A DNA stretch of 64,000 nucleotides from Tardiphaga robiniae (GTDB lineage Bacteria; Pseudomonadota; Alphaproteobacteria; Rhizobiales; Xanthobacteraceae): NCBI RefSeq assembly GCF_013359755.1, contig NZ_JABMCJ010000074.1, positions 84,934 through 148,933 on the forward strand, read 5' to 3'. Shown here one piece after another: positions 19,915 to 28,867 of this stretch; positions within the stretch are counted from its first letter, which is position 1, and each line of letters starts with the position of its first letter. Both the position numbers and the translations under genes were made by a program. The notes beneath the pieces were generated by a model. The model did no database searches, was not told where the DNA came from, and saw nothing but the letters and a program-made list of their open reading frames with translations.

Positions 19915-20883
19915 ATGAAAGTCACAGCTACACTTGCGTTTGCGATTACGCTGGCAAGCTCCGCTGCCTTCGCACAGGGCTATCCCAACAGGCCAATCAC
20001 CATGCTGGTGCCGTTCGCGGCCGGCGGTGCCACCGACACCGTCGCGCGCGTCACCGCTGCGACCATGTCGAAGATCCTCGGCCAGACCATCATCATCGAA
20101 AACGCCACAGGCGCCGGCGGCACCATCGCGGCGGCCCGCGCAGCCCGTGCCGAGCCGGACGGCTACACGATCCTGATCCATCACATCGGCATTTCCACCG
20201 CGGCGACGCTGTATCGCAAACTGCCTTACGACACCAAGACCGCCTTCGCGCCGATCGGCCTCGTCACCAATGCGCCGATGACCATCATCTCCAGGCCGAA
20301 CCTGCCGCCGAACACGCTCGCCGAGCTGATCACCTATATCAAGGCCAACGGCGACAAGATGACCTTCGGCAATGCCGGCCTCGGCGCGGCCTCGCAGCTG
20401 TGCGGCCTGATGTTCATGAATGCCATCGACAAGCAGATCCTGTCGGTACCCTACAAGGGCAACGGCCCCGTCATGAACGACCTGATCGCCGGCCAGATCG
20501 ATCTCACCTGTGACCAGACCACCAACACCACCGGCCCGATCGCAGCCAAGCTGGTGAAGAGCTACGCCATCACCACCAAGACACGCCTGTCGTCGATGCC
20601 GGATCTCCCCACGGCCGATGAGGCTGGGCTGAAAGGCTTCGAAGCTGGCGCCTGGCATGGCATCTACGCGCCAAAGGGAACTCCTGACGATATCGTGCAG
20701 AAACTGGCGAAGGTGCTGCAGGATTCGTTGCGCGATCCCGAGCTGATCAAGCGCTTCAACGACATCAACACCGATCCGGTGCCACAGGATCAGGCGACGC
20801 CGCAGGCATTGAAGAAGCAGCTCGATAGCGAAGTCGACCGCTGGGCGCCGATCATCAAGGCGAGCGGACAGTTCGCGGATTAG
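19915..20883 (+). CDS. Bug/TctC-family periplasmic solute-binding protein
   Basis: This 322-residue protein has a Sec signal (MKVTATLAFAITLASSAAFA) and then the Bug-family opening YPNRPITMLVPFAAGGATDTVARV. The PYKGNGPVMNDLIAGQID motif lies near residue 175. These receptors feed tripartite tricarboxylate (TctAB) transporters or act as sensors. No TctA or TctB gene is nearby, so it must share a membrane component encoded elsewhere. Its place after the DmlA-like gene and LysR suggests a malate- or tartrate-like ligand. Its TAG stop overlaps the stop of the convergent deacetylase gene (20880-20883). Confidence 0.92.
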   Translation: MKVTATLAFAITLASSAAFAQGYPNRPITMLVPFAAGGATDTVARVTAATMSKILGQTIIIENATGAGGTIAAARAARAEPDGYTILIHHIGISTAATLYRKLPYDTKTAFAPIGLVTNAPMTIISRPNLPPNTLAELITYIKANGDKMTFGNAGLGAASQLCGLMFMNAIDKQILSVPYKGNGPVMNDLIAGQIDLTCDQTTNTTGPIAAKLVKSYAITTKTRLSSMPDLPTADEAGLKGFEAGAWHGIYAPKGTPDDIVQKLAKVLQDSLRDPELIKRFNDINTDPVPQDQATPQALKKQLDSEVDRWAPIIKASGQFAD

Positions 20884-21725
20884 CGTGCGAGAGTGACGTT
20901 GTTTGCCGCCAGCAACTGCACGAAGGCATCGCTTGCCAGATACTGATATTCGCGTTCGCGCTGGTCGGTGAACGGGTCGAGGTCGATCAGGATCTCATCG
21001 ACATGACCCGGGTGGCACATCACCAGTCCGCCATCCGGGAGGTCGTTGAGGAAACCGGCCATCAGCGCACTGAAGTCGGCTTGCTTGGTGAAGTCATAGG
21101 CGCCGGAGAATCCCGGATTGAACGTCACGCCGGCGCGCGTCGCACGTCGGCGGAACGTGGCGCTGAGGGTGTCGAGCAGAAGCGCCTTCGGATTATCGAG
21201 GCGTTGGCCTAACGGTAGCACGCGGCCGGATTGCCGGACCCAAGCCTTCGGCGCATTTTTCCTCACCGCAGCGAGGAGCGCATCGCGCACCTGCGGGAAG
21301 GTCTGTACGTGCTGGTGCCCGTCGACATAGTCGGGGGCGCGCCCGAACAGGGCCACAAACTTCGCGATCTGCGTCGTCAGCTCGGTTTCGATCGCCTCGC
21401 GATCCAGCTTCCGCATCAGGCTGAAGCGCAGCATCTTGCCAAGCGGCAGGAACAGCTCGTCGAGCAGCGGCCGGTAGTGCATCGTCAGCGGATGAAACGG
21501 GGCGGTCAGCGTCGCGTGTAGCCCGATCTCGCAGTTCGGGTTCTTGGCGACGGCGTCCTGCAACGCACTCACGTCATCGCGCGAAATCGCAGGTCCGACC
21601 ACCATCACGGAGGTGGCGTTGAGGCGTCCAAGCGCAATGAGTTCGCGGATGCCCTGATTGACGCCGGGGCTGATGCCATAATCGTCGGCGCAGAGCGTGA
21701 TGCGGCGCAGGGCTGCGCCGGTCAT
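20880..21725 (-). CDS. ChbG/HpnK (YdjC)-family carbohydrate deacetylase
   Basis: This 281-residue protein has the YdjC/ChbG hallmarks: the metal-binding ADDYG (Asp14, Asp15) near the start, GLH at His70, and DGHQH with His137 and His139. The family removes N-acetyl groups from sugars, including chito-oligosaccharides (ChbG), hopanoid-linked GlcNAc (HpnK) and undecaprenyl-phosphate-GalNAc (NaxD). Its start overlaps the stop of the upstream GT2 gene in an ATGA, so the two are translationally coupled. That suggests the substrate is the lipid-linked sugar made by the GT2 enzyme. The exact sugar cannot be told from sequence. Confidence 0.88.
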   Translation of the reverse strand: MTGAALRRITLCADDYGISPGVNQGIRELIALGRLNATSVMVVGPAISRDDVSALQDAVAKNPNCEIGLHATLTAPFHPLTMHYRPLLDELFLPLGKMLRFSLMRKLDREAIETELTTQIAKFVALFGRAPDYVDGHQHVQTFPQVRDALLAAVRKNAPKAWVRQSGRVLPLGQRLDNPKALLLDTLSATFRRRATRAGVTFNPGFSGAYDFTKQADFSALMAGFLNDLPDGGLVMCHPGHVDEILIDLDPFTDQREREYQYLASDAFVQLLAANNVTLAR

Positions 21726-22768
21726 TCGGCAGCGGTCCGGTCGGTGGTTTGCGTCACACTATCGGGGGTGTTGCGCTTCACGCTGTGCTCGGCGACGAAA
21801 TAGATCGGCCGCGCCTTCAGTTCAGACAGGATCTTGCCGATATATTCGCCGAGCACGCCAATCATGATCAGCTGCACGCCGCCGAGGGTCATCAGGCCGA
21901 CGACCAGCGATGGATAGCCCGGGACAGACTTGCCGGAGACCCATGTCTCCCACAGGATCGACAGACCGAACAGGAACGCGCCGAAGGCGAGCAGCAGACC
22001 GAGCAGGCTGGCGAAACGCAAAGGCGCCACCGAGAACGAGGTCAGTCCTTCGATCGACAGGCCGATCAACTGCTTCGGATTGAACGATGTCACGCCATGT
22101 TCGCGCGCCGCCGGCTCGTAGTCGACGCGGAGCTGGCGGAAGCCGATCCAGGTCGCCAGTCCCTTGAAGAACCGGTTGCGCTCCGGCAGCTGCCGCAGCG
22201 CCGCTGCGGCGCGCGGTGACAGCAAACGGAAGTCGCCGGCGTCTTCCGGGATCTTCTGCCGCGCGCCCCAGTTGATCAGCGCATAGAAGCCGCGCACGGC
22301 CTGGCGGCGCAGGAAGGATTCGTTGTCGCGATGGGCTTTAGCGGTATAGACGACGTCATAACCTTCGACGATCCAGTGCCGCACCAGCTGTTCGACCAGT
22401 GACGGCGGATGTTGGCCGTCGCCATCCATGAACAGAACCGCGCCCTTGGTGACATGGTCGAGCCCTGCCATCAGCGCGGCTTCCTTGCCGAAATTGCGCG
22501 ACAGTGACACGACCTGAACGTCGAGCGACGTGGCTTGCAGGCTGCGCGCAACCGCCAGCGTGCCATCGGCGCTGCCGTCATCGATATAGACGACTTCGCA
22601 GGCGAGGCCGTGGCGTTCTTTCAGTGTCGTCGCAAGCGTCGCCAGCCGCTCATGAAACAGAGCAAGGCCGGGCGCCTCGTTGTAAACAGGCACAACGATC
22701 GACAGGCCTTGTGCCGCGGCGGTCGCGGCATCGGTCGACAGGCTCGATACGTCGCTGCCCAGCATCAT
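21722..22768 (-). CDS. Polyprenyl-phosphate glycosyltransferase, GT2 (GtrB/ArnC/FlmF2-like)
   Basis: The 348-residue protein has a cytoplasmic GT-A domain (SIVVPVYNEAPGL; DDGSADGT with Asp63/Asp64; metal-binding DGDGQHPP at residues ~115-122). Two C-terminal membrane helices follow (~230-255 and ~285-310). This matches the GtrB/ArnC/DPM1 class, which moves a sugar from a nucleotide donor to undecaprenyl phosphate at the inner membrane. The downstream gene, overlapping by 4 bases, is a sugar deacetylase, which recalls the FlmF2-NaxD pair that makes a lipid-linked amino sugar for lipid A decoration in Francisella. Two adjacent ATGs (22768 and 22765) are possible starts. Confidence 0.88.
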   Translation of the reverse strand: MMLGSDVSSLSTDAATAAAQGLSIVVPVYNEAPGLALFHERLATLATTLKERHGLACEVVYIDDGSADGTLAVARSLQATSLDVQVVSLSRNFGKEAALMAGLDHVTKGAVLFMDGDGQHPPSLVEQLVRHWIVEGYDVVYTAKAHRDNESFLRRQAVRGFYALINWGARQKIPEDAGDFRLLSPRAAAALRQLPERNRFFKGLATWIGFRQLRVDYEPAAREHGVTSFNPKQLIGLSIEGLTSFSVAPLRFASLLGLLLAFGAFLFGLSILWETWVSGKSVPGYPSLVVGLMTLGGVQLIMIGVLGEYIGKILSELKARPIYFVAEHSVKRNTPDSVTQTTDRTAAE

Positions 22769-22858
22769 CGATCAGATTCCGATATCCAAAATACGCTCAT
22801 GAATCATATGGTAATCAGCCGGTGCGTCCGCCAGCAAGGCGAAACGCCGCGCTGCGCG

Positions 22859-23836
22859 TTACTGCCGCAAGAACGCCTCAAGTTTGGCGAACAGCGGATT
22901 CTCGCGATCCATCACATAGTCGAGCGAGGCGACCGAGACGGTATCTGCGCCGTTGGCACGCAGGAAGCTGCTCAGCGCGTAAAGCTGCGCCGGCGGGCAG
23001 TGCAGGGTGATCATGCCCGACGAGGTCGGGCCGCCGAACGGCGACACCACGCCGAAACGGTTGTGGGCCTCGGTGAGGAGCGCCTGATTGCAGCCGGCGA
23101 AGCGGGTGCGCACTTCCTTGTATTTGCTGGCGCGGGCGCGCGCGGCAATGTGGTCGAGAATGATGCGCGCAGTTTCCAAGGACTGCGCCGACCAATCGGC
23201 GGCGCGCGAGGCGACGAGATTGGCCTGGCTGCGCAGGATGACGCCGTCATCGAGCACCTTGAGGCCGTTGGCGACGAGGGTCGCGCCGGTGGTGGTGATG
23301 TCGACGATCAGTTCGGCGGTGCCGGTGGCCGGTGCGCCTTCGGTGGCGCCGGCGCTTTCGACGATGCGATAGTCGACCACGCCATGGGACGCGAAGAAGT
23401 TGCGCGTCAGGTTGATATACTTCGTGGCGACGCGCATGCGGCGATTGTGCTGCGCGCGGAAGCCGGTGGTGACGTCATCGAGATCGGCCATGGTGCGGAC
23501 ATCGATCCAGGCCTGCGGCACCGCGACCACCACATTGGCGCTGCCGAAGCCGAGGCCTTCGATCAAAGCGACCTTCTTGTCGGCGTCGGGGATGCTCTCG
23601 CGCAGCAGATCTTCGCCGGTGATGCCGAGATGCACGGAGCCGCGCGCCAGGTTCGAGGCGATCTCGCTGGCCGAGAGATAGGCGATTTCGACATTGTCGA
23701 AGCCGGCAATGGTGCCGCGGTAATCGCGCACGCCGCCCGGCTTCGCCAGCGTCAGACCGGCGCGGGTGAAGAAGGCTTCGGCGTTTTCCTGCAGGCGTCC
23801 CTTGGAGGGAACGGCAAGGACGAATGGTGCGGTCAT
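22859..23836 (-). CDS. hisG: ATP phosphoribosyltransferase catalytic subunit HisG
   Basis: This 325-residue protein catalyses the first step of histidine synthesis (ATP + PRPP to phosphoribosyl-ATP). Visible family features are the opening [19 protein letters not shown], the [30 protein letters not shown] block and the PRPP-loop-like [18 protein letters not shown]. It starts within an ATGA overlap with hisZ, so HisZ and HisG are made together. Classical HisZ-dependent HisG proteins are ~210-230 residues; this is a long form with ~90 extra C-terminal residues although HisZ is present. Confidence 0.95.
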   Translation of the reverse strand: MTAPFVLAVPSKGRLQENAEAFFTRAGLTLAKPGGVRDYRGTIAGFDNVEIAYLSASEIASNLARGSVHLGITGEDLLRESIPDADKKVALIEGLGFGSANVVVAVPQAWIDVRTMADLDDVTTGFRAQHNRRMRVATKYINLTRNFFASHGVVDYRIVESAGATEGAPATGTAELIVDITTTGATLVANGLKVLDDGVILRSQANLVASRAADWSAQSLETARIILDHIAARARASKYKEVRTRFAGCNQALLTEAHNRFGVVSPFGGPTSSGMITLHCPPAQLYALSSFLRANGADTVSVASLDYVMDRENPLFAKLEAFLRQ

Positions 23837-24999
23837 GACGCGCTCCCGGAAACCAGCGCCGAGGACGCGTTGTGAGTGAGGGCTTCGATCCAGATCGAGA
23901 AGCCGACCGCAGGGATCGGCGTAGCGGAGCCGAGCTGCGTCAGCAGTCCGTCATACCGGCCGCCGGCGACCAGCGGCTCGGTGCCGTTGCCCTTGCGGTG
24001 TAGTTCGAATTCGAAGCCGGTGTAGTAGTCGACGCCGCGGCCGAATGAGGTCGAGAAACGCGTCTTGGTGGTATCGATACCGCGCGCCGCCATGAAGCCG
24101 ATGCGGCTTTCAAATTCGTCGATGGCGGCCGTGATGTTGAGTTTGGCATCGGAGGCGAGCTTGCGCAGTTGCTGCAGGGCATCGTCGGGATCGCCTGAGA
24201 TCGCGAGGAAGCGCTTGATCAGTACCAGCGCATCGCGCGGCAGTGCGCCGCCCTTGAGTGTCGATTGTTCGAGGAAGCGATCGGCGATTTCTGCCACCGA
24301 ACGGCCGCCGACATTTGTCGCTCCGGCGATCGACATCAGGTCGGTGACCAGTGCCAGCGCCGCCTTGCGGTCGGAGCCCGCGAGCGCGGCGAGTACGCCT
24401 TCGTATTCGTTGCGGACCGGCGACTCCGCGAGGGTCAGCCGGTCGAGATCGTGGGTCAGGCTGATCTTGCGGTTGAAGTCCTTCATCAGCCGGCGCTTCC
24501 ACACCGGATAGAGGTCGAGCGCCTCAATCAGCGCCGCGAAAAGTGCGACGTCGCCGGTGCGAATCTCGATATCGCTGAGGCCAAAGGCGGCCGTTGCCTC
24601 CAGGCCGAGCGCCAGCATTTCGGCATCGGCGGCGGCGCGATCCTGACGGCCGAAGGATTCGATGCCGGCTTGCTGGAATTCGCTGGGCGTGCCCTGACGA
24701 TAGCGGAACACCGGGCCGAGATAGCTGAAGCCCGCGGGCTGGCCGGCCTGCGGCGAGGAGAGATAATCGCGCGCCACGGGGATCGTGAGATCCGGCCGCA
24801 GGCATAGCTCTTCGCCCGACGCGTCGGTCGTCAGATACAGGCTCTTGCGGATGTCTTCGCCGGACATGTCGAGGAACGGATCGGCCGGCTGCAGGATCGC
24901 CGGCTCGGCATGGGCGTAGCCGGCCTCGGCAAACGACAACAGCAGCGCATCCGCCCAGGCGGCGGATCCGGTCGCGCGAGGGGCGGCGGGTTTGGTCAT
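23833..24999 (-). CDS. hisZ: ATP phosphoribosyltransferase regulatory subunit HisZ
   Basis: The 388-residue protein is a histidyl-tRNA-synthetase-like paralogue. It has the class II motif 2-like segment ([16 protein letters not shown]… [27 protein letters not shown]) and motif 3-like end ([10 protein letters not shown]), but lacks the anticodon-binding domain of HisS. HisZ forms a hetero-octamer with HisG and mediates histidine feedback. The ATG at 24999 is used because the protein aligns from MTKPAAP; a start at 25050 adds an unlikely N-terminus. It lies ~110 bases after rsmE on the same strand. Confidence 0.93.
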   Translation of the reverse strand: MTKPAAPRATGSAAWADALLLSFAEAGYAHAEPAILQPADPFLDMSGEDIRKSLYLTTDASGEELCLRPDLTIPVARDYLSSPQAGQPAGFSYLGPVFRYRQGTPSEFQQAGIESFGRQDRAAADAEMLALGLEATAAFGLSDIEIRTGDVALFAALIEALDLYPVWKRRLMKDFNRKISLTHDLDRLTLAESPVRNEYEGVLAALAGSDRKAALALVTDLMSIAGATNVGGRSVAEIADRFLEQSTLKGGALPRDALVLIKRFLAISGDPDDALQQLRKLASDAKLNITAAIDEFESRIGFMAARGIDTTKTRFSTSFGRGVDYYTGFEFELHRKGNGTEPLVAGGRYDGLLTQLGSATPIPAVGFSIWIEALTHNASSALVSGSAS

Positions 25000-25112
25000 C
25001 TCGAAGTCCAGCAATCTCAACAGAGTGGTCGTTGGCGCAGCCCATAGCATGGCGGTTGCGACGTTTCGACCACCATCGCCCGGTGGCCTTAATGTCGGGT
25101 CATGGCAGCGGG

Positions 25113-25877
25113 CTATTTGCCTACTTGGTTACCATTCCAGTCACCAAGGGCAGTCTGCACGAGCGCCAGCGCAGCCACCGCCGCCGTATCGGCGCGCATG
25201 ATCCGGGGTCCCAGCGCCAGCCGGAGAATATTGGCCTGTTTCAGCAGAAGAGCCCGCTCTTCCTCGGCAAAACCGCCTTCTGGGCCGATGAGGACGTCGA
25301 TTCCGTTCGCTGCGGCCTCCCGGGCACCGGTCAGCGCCGCCACGGGATCGGCCACTTCGGCGGCTTCGTCGCAGAAGATCAGCAGCCGCTTGGCGTCTCG
25401 CTGGTCGAGATATTTGGGCAGGTTCAGCGGCTCGGCGACGCTGGCCACGCTCAGAATTCCGCATTGTTCGGCCGCCTCGACCGCATTGGCGCGCATCCGC
25501 TCAGTATTCACCCGACTGGCCTGGGTAAAGCGCGTCATGACAGGCTGCAGTGCCGCCGCGCCCATTTCGATGGCCTTCTGGACCATGTAATCGAGCCGTG
25601 CATGTTTCAGTGGGGCGAATACATAGGTCACGTCGGGCAGGGTATCCTGTGGCCGGACCTGGGTCAGCAGGGTCAGGCGGTCTGCCCGCTTGCCGCCGGA
25701 AATGGCGGCCTGCCATTCGCCGTCTTTGCCGTTGAACACCAGCACCGAGGCGCCGGAGCCCAGCCGCAGCACATTGCCGAGGTAATTGCTCTGGTTGCGA
25801 TCGAGCGAAATGGTTGCGTCGGCTGCAAAAGGCGCATCGACAAAGAGGCGGGGGCTGCGGAAATCGGCTTGCGGCAT
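25113..25877 (-). CDS. rsmE: 16S rRNA (uracil-1498-N3)-methyltransferase RsmE
   Basis: This 254-residue SPOUT-fold methyltransferase has a PUA-like N-terminal part (RLFVDAPF… YLGNVLRLGSGA). The knotted AdoMet site lies in the C-terminal part (LIGPEGGFAEEE, near residue 200, and LGPRIMRADTAAVAAL). It methylates U1498 of 16S rRNA. It is divergent from the secreted Pro-rich protein gene and upstream of hisZ-hisG on the same strand. Confidence 0.96.
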   Translation of the reverse strand: MPQADFRSPRLFVDAPFAADATISLDRNQSNYLGNVLRLGSGASVLVFNGKDGEWQAAISGGKRADRLTLLTQVRPQDTLPDVTYVFAPLKHARLDYMVQKAIEMGAAALQPVMTRFTQASRVNTERMRANAVEAAEQCGILSVASVAEPLNLPKYLDQRDAKRLLIFCDEAAEVADPVAALTGAREAAANGIDVLIGPEGGFAEEERALLLKQANILRLALGPRIMRADTAAVAALALVQTALGDWNGNQVGK

Positions 25878-26079
25878 CGTTCATGTTCCATTCAGAGGGC
25901 GAGCTTTAGCCCAACTGCGACGAATTATCATGCGAGAACGCGGCTTTGCGCCGTGCTGCCGCCCGAATCCGCGTGCTCTTGGTGGGTTGTTAAGGCTTGG
26001 CAGGAATCGTAGAAAGTCCTGAATCAGGATGGGCTTCGCCCCCGATCAATCGGGGCACTGAGCTGCCGGAGGAATATCT

Positions 26080-26790
26080 GTGATCATCCGTCGTTTGATT
26101 GTGCCGCTGTCCATGGCCGTGTTCGCCATGCAGGCTATCGAAGTTTATGCCCAAGGCGCGTTTCCCGCGCCGCTGCCGGGCAACAGCTCGGCTGCGCCTG
26201 CGAGTTCGTCGCCATTCCCGCCGGTGAACGGTGCGCCTGCCAGCGCGTCGCCATTTCCGCCGGTCAATGGTGCAGCGGCTGCGCCCAGCGCGTTTCCCTC
26301 CAACGGCGCTGCGCCGATTGGTGGTGGCGGCTTCGGCGCTCCTCCGCAGCAGCAGGCGGGCCCGCCCGGCGGCGAAGATTGCATGAAGGGCTTTCTGCCC
26401 CTGCGCCAGGACGCCGAAAAGAAGGGCGCTGCCATCAAGGCTGCGAGCGAGCGTCGCGCGCCGCCGGACGAGGCCTGCAAGCTGATCACCTCTTTCTCGC
26501 AGACCGAAGTCAAGATGATCAAATACATCGAGGCGAATGCGCAGAAGTGCGGCATCCCGCCCAATGTCGGCGAACAGATGAAGACCGGCCACAAGAACAC
26601 CGAAGGCATGCGGCAGAAGGTCTGCAGCGTCGCGCAGCAGCAACGGGGTGGCGGTGGTGGCGGCCCGGTGGCAGCGCCGCGTCTCAGCGACGTGCTGGGC
26701 TCCTCGGCATCGCTGCCGGAAGCGAACAATGCGCGCAAGAGCGGCGGCACCACCTTCGATACGCTGAACGGCAACGTGCTCACCCGATGA
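26080..26790 (+). CDS. Exported Pro/Ala/Gly-rich protein of unknown function
   Basis: This 236-residue protein begins with a GTG (26080) preceded by CCGGAGGA. It has a signal peptide (residues 1-24, cleaved after VYA before QGAFP). The next ~90 residues are low-complexity with a near-perfect internal repeat, SPFPPVNGAPASA / SPFPPVNGAAAA. A helical domain follows with Cys residues in GGEDCMKGF, DEACKLI, QKCGIPP and QKVCSVA, four Cys spaced as if for two disulfides. The tail is Gly-rich. It lies just upstream of ubiA and may be co-transcribed with it. I do not recognise a function. Confidence 0.75.
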   Translation: MIIRRLIVPLSMAVFAMQAIEVYAQGAFPAPLPGNSSAAPASSSPFPPVNGAPASASPFPPVNGAAAAPSAFPSNGAAPIGGGGFGAPPQQQAGPPGGEDCMKGFLPLRQDAEKKGAAIKAASERRAPPDEACKLITSFSQTEVKMIKYIEANAQKCGIPPNVGEQMKTGHKNTEGMRQKVCSVAQQQRGGGGGGPVAAPRLSDVLGSSASLPEANNARKSGGTTFDTLNGNVLTR

Positions 26791-26815
26791 TCGGGTGGCA
26801 GATCATTCTGTTCCA

Positions 26816-27748
26816 ATGAGCGACGCGGCCGCCCGCGTTGCGGATGCGACCGGCAACTGGGTCGATCGCTCGGCGCCGTTGTGGTCGCGGCCCTATCTGC
26901 GGCTGTCGCGCTTCGACCGTCCGATCGGCTCATGGTTGCTGCTGATGCCGTGCTGGTGGTCGGCGGCGCTCGCCTCCGGCATGGCGCATGATATCCATCA
27001 ATTGCCCAAGATGATCGCGCTGTTCTTTATCGGCGCCTTTGTCATGCGCGGCGCCGGCTGCACCTGGAACGACATCACCGACAGGGATCTCGACGCCAAG
27101 GTGGAGCGCACACGCTCGCGGCCGATTCCGGCCGGGCAGGTCACGGCGAAACAGGCTTTTGCATTTCTGGTGCTGCAGGCCCTCATCGGTCTTGTGGTGC
27201 TGCTTCAGTTTAACACTTTCGCCATTGCCACCGGCATCGCCTCGCTTGGCATCGTTGCCGCCTATCCCTTCATGAAGCGCATCACCTACTGGCCACAGAG
27301 CGTGCTGGGCCTCGCCTTCTCATGGGGCGCGCTGATGGGCTTTGCTGTCGTGTTCGGTCGCATCGATGCAACAGCGCTTGCTTTGTACGCGGGTTCGATC
27401 TGCTGGGTGATCGCCTATGACACGCTTTACGCTCATCAGGACACCGAGGACGACGCGCTGATCGGCGTGAAGTCCACCGCGCTGCTGTTTGGGGAACGCA
27501 CGCAGGCCGCGCTGACGCTGTTCTACGGGCTTGCCGTGGTGCTGATCGGCGCGGCGCTAGCGCTGGCTGGCGCGCGCTGGCCGGCATGGCTCGGCCTCGC
27601 GGCATTCGCCTTGCATCTGGTCTGGCAGGTCGCACGCACCGATATCAGCGACTCCGCACTATGCCTGCGGCTGTTCAAGTCCAACCGCGACGCGGGGCTG
27701 CTGCTGTTTGCAGGATTGCTCGTGGATGCCATCATGCGGGCGGCGTAA
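26816..27748 (+). CDS. ubiA: 4-hydroxybenzoate octaprenyltransferase UbiA
   Basis: The 310-residue membrane prenyltransferase has both Asp-rich metal/diphosphate motifs: NDITDRDLDAKVERTRSRP near residue 85 and YAHQDTEDDALIGVKSTA near residue 205. About eight or nine helices surround them. It attaches the polyprenyl chain to 4-hydroxybenzoate in ubiquinone synthesis at the inner membrane. ATG 26816 gives the N-terminus expected for this group; a GTG at 26795 is in frame but neither has a strong ribosome site. Confidence 0.95.
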   Translation: MSDAAARVADATGNWVDRSAPLWSRPYLRLSRFDRPIGSWLLLMPCWWSAALASGMAHDIHQLPKMIALFFIGAFVMRGAGCTWNDITDRDLDAKVERTRSRPIPAGQVTAKQAFAFLVLQALIGLVVLLQFNTFAIATGIASLGIVAAYPFMKRITYWPQSVLGLAFSWGALMGFAVVFGRIDATALALYAGSICWVIAYDTLYAHQDTEDDALIGVKSTALLFGERTQAALTLFYGLAVVLIGAALALAGARWPAWLGLAAFALHLVWQVARTDISDSALCLRLFKSNRDAGLLLFAGLLVDAIMRAA

Positions 27749-27781
27749 TCGCGCCTTCCTAAGCACTGGTGGACCACAGAG

Positions 27782-28720
27782 ATGGACGTCGCGCAGCTCA
27801 AGACACTCATCCACGTGGCCGAACTGGGAAGCCTGAGCAAGGCCGCCGATCGCCTTCGCATCGCGCAGCCGGCCTTGAGCCGGCAGATCAGATTGCTTGA
27901 AAAGGAACTTGGCGCCGCGCTGTTCGAGCGGCACGGGCGCGGCATGGTCATCACGGAGATCGGCCGCGAAGTTCTCAACCACGCCACCCGCGTGATGACC
28001 GAGCTTGACGCTATTCGCAATGTCACATCCGAAGAGAGCGCGTCGTTCAAGGGGCTCGTCTCCATCGGCACGACGCCGACCGTGGCCGAGATCGTCACCG
28101 TTCCCCTGGTCAAGAAGATCAAGGAGGTGCATCCGCAGCTCTCGATCCGGCTGTCATCGGCTTTCACCGGGCATCTGCTTGACTGGCTGCAGCGCGGCGA
28201 GCTCGAACTCGCCGTGTCCTACGATCCGCAGCCGCTGCGTTCACTGCGCATCGTGCCGGTGATGATGGAGAACCTGCTGTTCGTCAGCGCGGGCAGCAAG
28301 GGATTGCGGATGGACCGTCCCGTTCCGTTCGCGGCGCTGGCCCATGAAGAACTGGTTCTGCCGAGCCTGCGCCATGGCTTGCGCGGGATCATGGAAGAAT
28401 GCGCGCGGCAGGCTGGCATTCAATTGCGTGGCAGTGTCGAAGCAGACTCCTTCGGCGCGATGATCGATCTGGTGCGCAACGGTGTTGGCTCCACTGCTTT
28501 GCCGCTCGCGCCGATCCATGCGCTGGTCGAGAGCGGCGTGCTCTGTGCGGCGCCGCTGGTCGATCCCACGCCGGCGCGCAAATTGGTGCTGGCCTATCCG
28601 GCAGACCGCTCGGTCAGCGCGGCGGCGCGCTTTGTCGGCGATACATTCACGGAGATCGCGGCCGATCTCGTCGCCCGGAATATTTGGGTCGGCCACATGA
28701 TCGATCCCGAGAAAACGTAG
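27782..28720 (+). CDS. LysR-family transcriptional regulator of the 28-32 kb cluster
   Basis: This 312-residue regulator has an N-terminal helix-turn-helix (VAQLKTLIHVAELGSLSKAADRLRIAQPALSRQIRLLEKELG) and a LysR ligand-binding domain starting with SFKGLVSIGTTPTVAEIV. It resembles the Nac/Cbl-like and aromatic-acid branches in its first 70 residues, with no special match. It is transcribed in the same direction as the thiamine-diphosphate enzyme genes, 147 bases upstream of them. It may therefore control them from that gap, although many LysR genes are divergent. The inducer is unknown. Confidence 0.85.
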   Translation: MDVAQLKTLIHVAELGSLSKAADRLRIAQPALSRQIRLLEKELGAALFERHGRGMVITEIGREVLNHATRVMTELDAIRNVTSEESASFKGLVSIGTTPTVAEIVTVPLVKKIKEVHPQLSIRLSSAFTGHLLDWLQRGELELAVSYDPQPLRSLRIVPVMMENLLFVSAGSKGLRMDRPVPFAALAHEELVLPSLRHGLRGIMEECARQAGIQLRGSVEADSFGAMIDLVRNGVGSTALPLAPIHALVESGVLCAAPLVDPTPARKLVLAYPADRSVSAAARFVGDTFTEIAADLVARNIWVGHMIDPEKT

Positions 28721-28867
28721 CTGCGTCGCACCATTCGCACGCTGTCGAGTGCTGCAACGCCAGAGATCAAATCTCGGTATATCTCTTCGAGCAAATCGGT
28801 ATGCGTCGGGCCGTCTGCTTTGGGCTAAGCGTGAGTCAGCGCTATGCTGCAAGCAACGGAGACTGGA

